From: an uncultured Eubacteriales bacterium
GTDB taxonomy: Bacteria > Bacillota > Clostridia > Oscillospirales > CAG-382
Direction of reading: 5' to 3'
NCBI GenBank assembly: GCA_900546385.1
Contig: URCT01000125.1
Location: forward strand, 1 to 6,737
DNA: 6,737 nucleotides
The translations under genes and the position numbers were made by a program. Shown here in pieces: positions 6,025 to 6,737 of the stretch. Each line of letters opens with the position of its first letter. The first letter of the stretch is position 1. The notes beneath the pieces were generated by a model. It searched no databases. It was not told where the DNA came from and saw only the letters and a program-made list of their open reading frames with translations.

Positions 6025-6043
6025 CGCACGCTATAAGATGTTC
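6012..6043 (+). repeat. 15-bp perfect inverted repeat spanning the DUF4363 stop codon
   Basis: GAACATCTTATAGCG (6012-6026) is exactly complementary to 6029-6043, with a 2-base centre CA. The left arm contains the last codons and the stop of the DUF4363 gene. In RNA it makes a very stable hairpin, but no T-run follows on the plus strand, so it is not a standard intrinsic terminator. It may form or protect the 3' end of the operon mRNA. Confidence 0.8.
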
Positions 6044-6313
6044 TGCGGCGGCTTTGAAGCCGCCGATAAAAGCCACCGCAGGCGGCGGTTGGTTGCCGCA
6101 GGCAACAAAAAAGTCGGCATAGCCGACGGGAGAAGCCGCCAATGGCGGCGCAAAAAGCACGCGGAGCGTGCCGTCCCGGCAGGGACGAACTTTCCGAAGG
6201 AAAGTTAATAAAGGCTTTTTTGTCATACTTTTTGTGCCTTACAAAAAGTATGGAAAAGTTCCCGGCAGGGAACGTCTAAAGGCGGCTATGCCGCCGAAAA
6301 AACCGCGGAGCGG
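6044..6313 (+). repeat. Tandem array of twelve short hairpins (right array)
   Basis: Twelve further hairpins follow one another with spacers of 0-17 bases: 6046-6065 (9 bp, TG), 6072-6086 (5 bp plus one mismatch, GCA), 6092-6106 (6 bp, GCA), 6113-6127 (6 bp, ATA), 6135-6149 (6 bp, AAT), 6157-6171 (6 bp, GGA), 6172-6187 (6 bp, GGCA), 6188-6206 (8 bp, GAA), 6224-6252 (12 bp, GCCTT), 6258-6273 (6 bp, GGCA), 6281-6295 (6 bp, TAT) and 6303-6313 (4 bp, GGA). Every 3-4 nt loop is closed by C on the 5' side and G on the 3' side. Stem sequences differ. Runs of four to six A precede five of the stems, so on the minus strand those stems are followed by T-tracts like small terminators. I find no credible coding region here. 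Confidence 0.85.
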
Positions 6314-6314
6314 C

Positions 6315-6474
6315 GAAAGGATTTAATTGGGTTCGTGCGAAGTTGTTGTTTGGTGCGCTGATTCGAGGTTTGCAGAACCTCGAATCTCCTTTTGGGAAGG
6401 TTTTAATTTTGTTAGTGGGAAGGTGTTATTTGGGTGTGCTGATTCGAGGTTCGCAGAACCTCGGAGCTCCCTGC
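6315..6474 (+). repeat. Two-copy ~80-bp tandem repeat, each with a terminal hairpin
   Basis: Copy one (about 6315-6390) and copy two (about 6395-6470) align over about 72 positions with about 12 differences by eye, one of them a single-base gap. Each runs from GGxTTTAATT through a T/G-rich middle to GCTGATTCGAGGTT and then a hairpin. In copy one the stem is 6360-6371 with 6375-6386, including one T-G pair, around a GCA loop. In copy two the core stem is 6445-6452 with 6456-6463 around the same GCA loop. The GCA loop closed by C-G in copy two links this repeat to the preceding array. There is no gene in it. Confidence 0.75.
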
Positions 6475-6544
6475 GAGGGAGTACGGCTTGTCACTTTTTG
6501 CATTGTGCAAAAAGTAACCAAAAAGCACACGGGACTCCGTCCTG
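6467..6544. repeat. Cluster of three more hairpins
   Basis: Stems are 6467-6481 (6 bp, loop GCG), 6493-6515 (10 bp, ACTTTTTGCA with its complement, loop TTG) and 6530-6544 (6 bp including one G-T pair, loop TCC). The TCC loop is the opposite-strand form of GGA, so the last hairpin is in the reverse orientation to the main array. The middle one resembles the 12-bp stem at 6224-6252 and the first stems of the left array (a TTTTT-containing arm with its A-rich complement). Confidence 0.65.
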
Positions 6545-6550
6545 CGACCT

Positions 6551-6651
6551 CGATTCAAAGCTCTGCCGGAAATACTTTTAGAGAAGCTTTCCAACGGCAC
6601 GTGCCGAAACCGATTTTTCGCACAAAACGGCGGCGAAAAGGCTTTGAATCG
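6551..6651. repeat. 101-bp inverted-repeat structure with an internal palindrome
   Basis: CGATTCAAAGC (6551-6561) and GCTTTGAATCG (6641-6651) are perfect 11-bp inverted ends. Between them is a perfect 12-bp palindrome CGGCACGTGCCG (6595-6606), plus weaker pairs such as GGAAA/TTTCC (6569-6593) and TTTTCG/CGAAAA (6615-6639). The layout could be a structured RNA, a small non-autonomous element, or a continuation of the repeat region. No target-site duplication could be established. Confidence 0.5.
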
Positions 6652-6737
6652 GTGCGATGTTCCGGTGTTACAGCGTAAGGATTTAGAGCGGACATCGAAA
6701 GAACAGCCGTATTCTTTGCGGACAGTAGGTTATGGCT
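6652..6737. other. Non-coding end of window with one bulged hairpin
   Basis: CGATGT-T-CCG (6655-6664) pairs with CGGACATCG (6689-6697), giving a 9-bp stem with one bulged T and a 24-nt loop. The remaining bases to 6737 show no open frame with a ribosome binding site and no tRNA-like fold. A gene or RNA continuing past the edge cannot be excluded. Confidence 0.35.

Noticed and set aside
5975..6226. 83-aa minus-strand open frame across the right hairpin array
   Set aside because: It exists because the array lacks stops in that frame. The protein mirrors the hairpins, has no ribosome binding site and overlaps the end of the DUF4363 gene in antisense.
6012..6313. CRISPR array
   Set aside because: There is no repeated direct unit and no constant spacer length. 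Each stem has a different sequence.
6355..6475. tRNA or T-arm-like structure around the GGTTCGCAGAACC hairpins
   Set aside because: There is no acceptor, D or anticodon arm around it, and the hairpin is explained by the tandem repeat.
6343..6678. 111-aa plus-strand open frame over the tandem repeat and inverted repeats
   Set aside because: Its sequence is dictated by the repeats (the same Arg-Gly-x-Gln-Asn-Leu stretch appears twice from the 80-bp unit). There is no ribosome binding site and no recognisable domain.

Overview
The window looks like a chromosomal segment of a mid-GC Clostridia-type Firmicute. The grounds are the strong AGGAGG-like ribosome binding sites, housekeeping promoters of the TTGACA-17-TATACT type, a YkvI-type transporter, and a DUF421 gene overlapping a DUF4363 gene, a pairing I associate with spore-forming Firmicutes. 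No tRNA, rRNA, CRISPR array or transposase gene was seen.

The coding part (189-6024) is a divergent layout. To the left, on the minus strand, are three separately controlled genes: a short membrane-anchored protein of unknown function (3025-3513), a YczE/YitT-like (DUF6198-type) membrane protein (2137-2832), and an AMP-forming acyl-CoA synthetase (189-1916). To the right, on the plus strand, are a YkvI-like transporter (3707-4777) closed by its own intrinsic terminator, then a two-gene unit of a DUF421/YetF-like membrane protein (4907-5629) and a DUF4363 protein (5626-6024) whose start overlaps the stop of its neighbour. The divergent intergenic region (3514-3706) holds two facing sigma-A-type promoters with two perfect inverted repeats between them. 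Each of the two left-hand membrane/synthetase genes has an intrinsic terminator hairpin just upstream of its start codon. In one case the hairpin lies downstream of a near-consensus promoter, so the leader could work as an attenuator or release a short RNA.

The most unusual content is outside the genes. Both outer flanks (1-188 and 6012-6313) are dense tandem arrays of unrelated short hairpins, mostly 4-9 bp stems, almost all with 3-4 nt loops closed by a C-G pair. Each array begins at or inside the stop codon of the gene it follows. In the orientation of that gene, most loops are GGA, GCA, GAA or GGCA. On the opposite strand several stems are followed by T-tracts, so each array reads as a series of small terminators facing the 3' end of the gene. 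The right array runs into two copies of an ~80-bp tandem repeat, each ending in a hairpin with the same GCA loop, and then into further inverted repeats up to the window edge. I do not recognise this as a named element family. It is the best candidate here for something undescribed.
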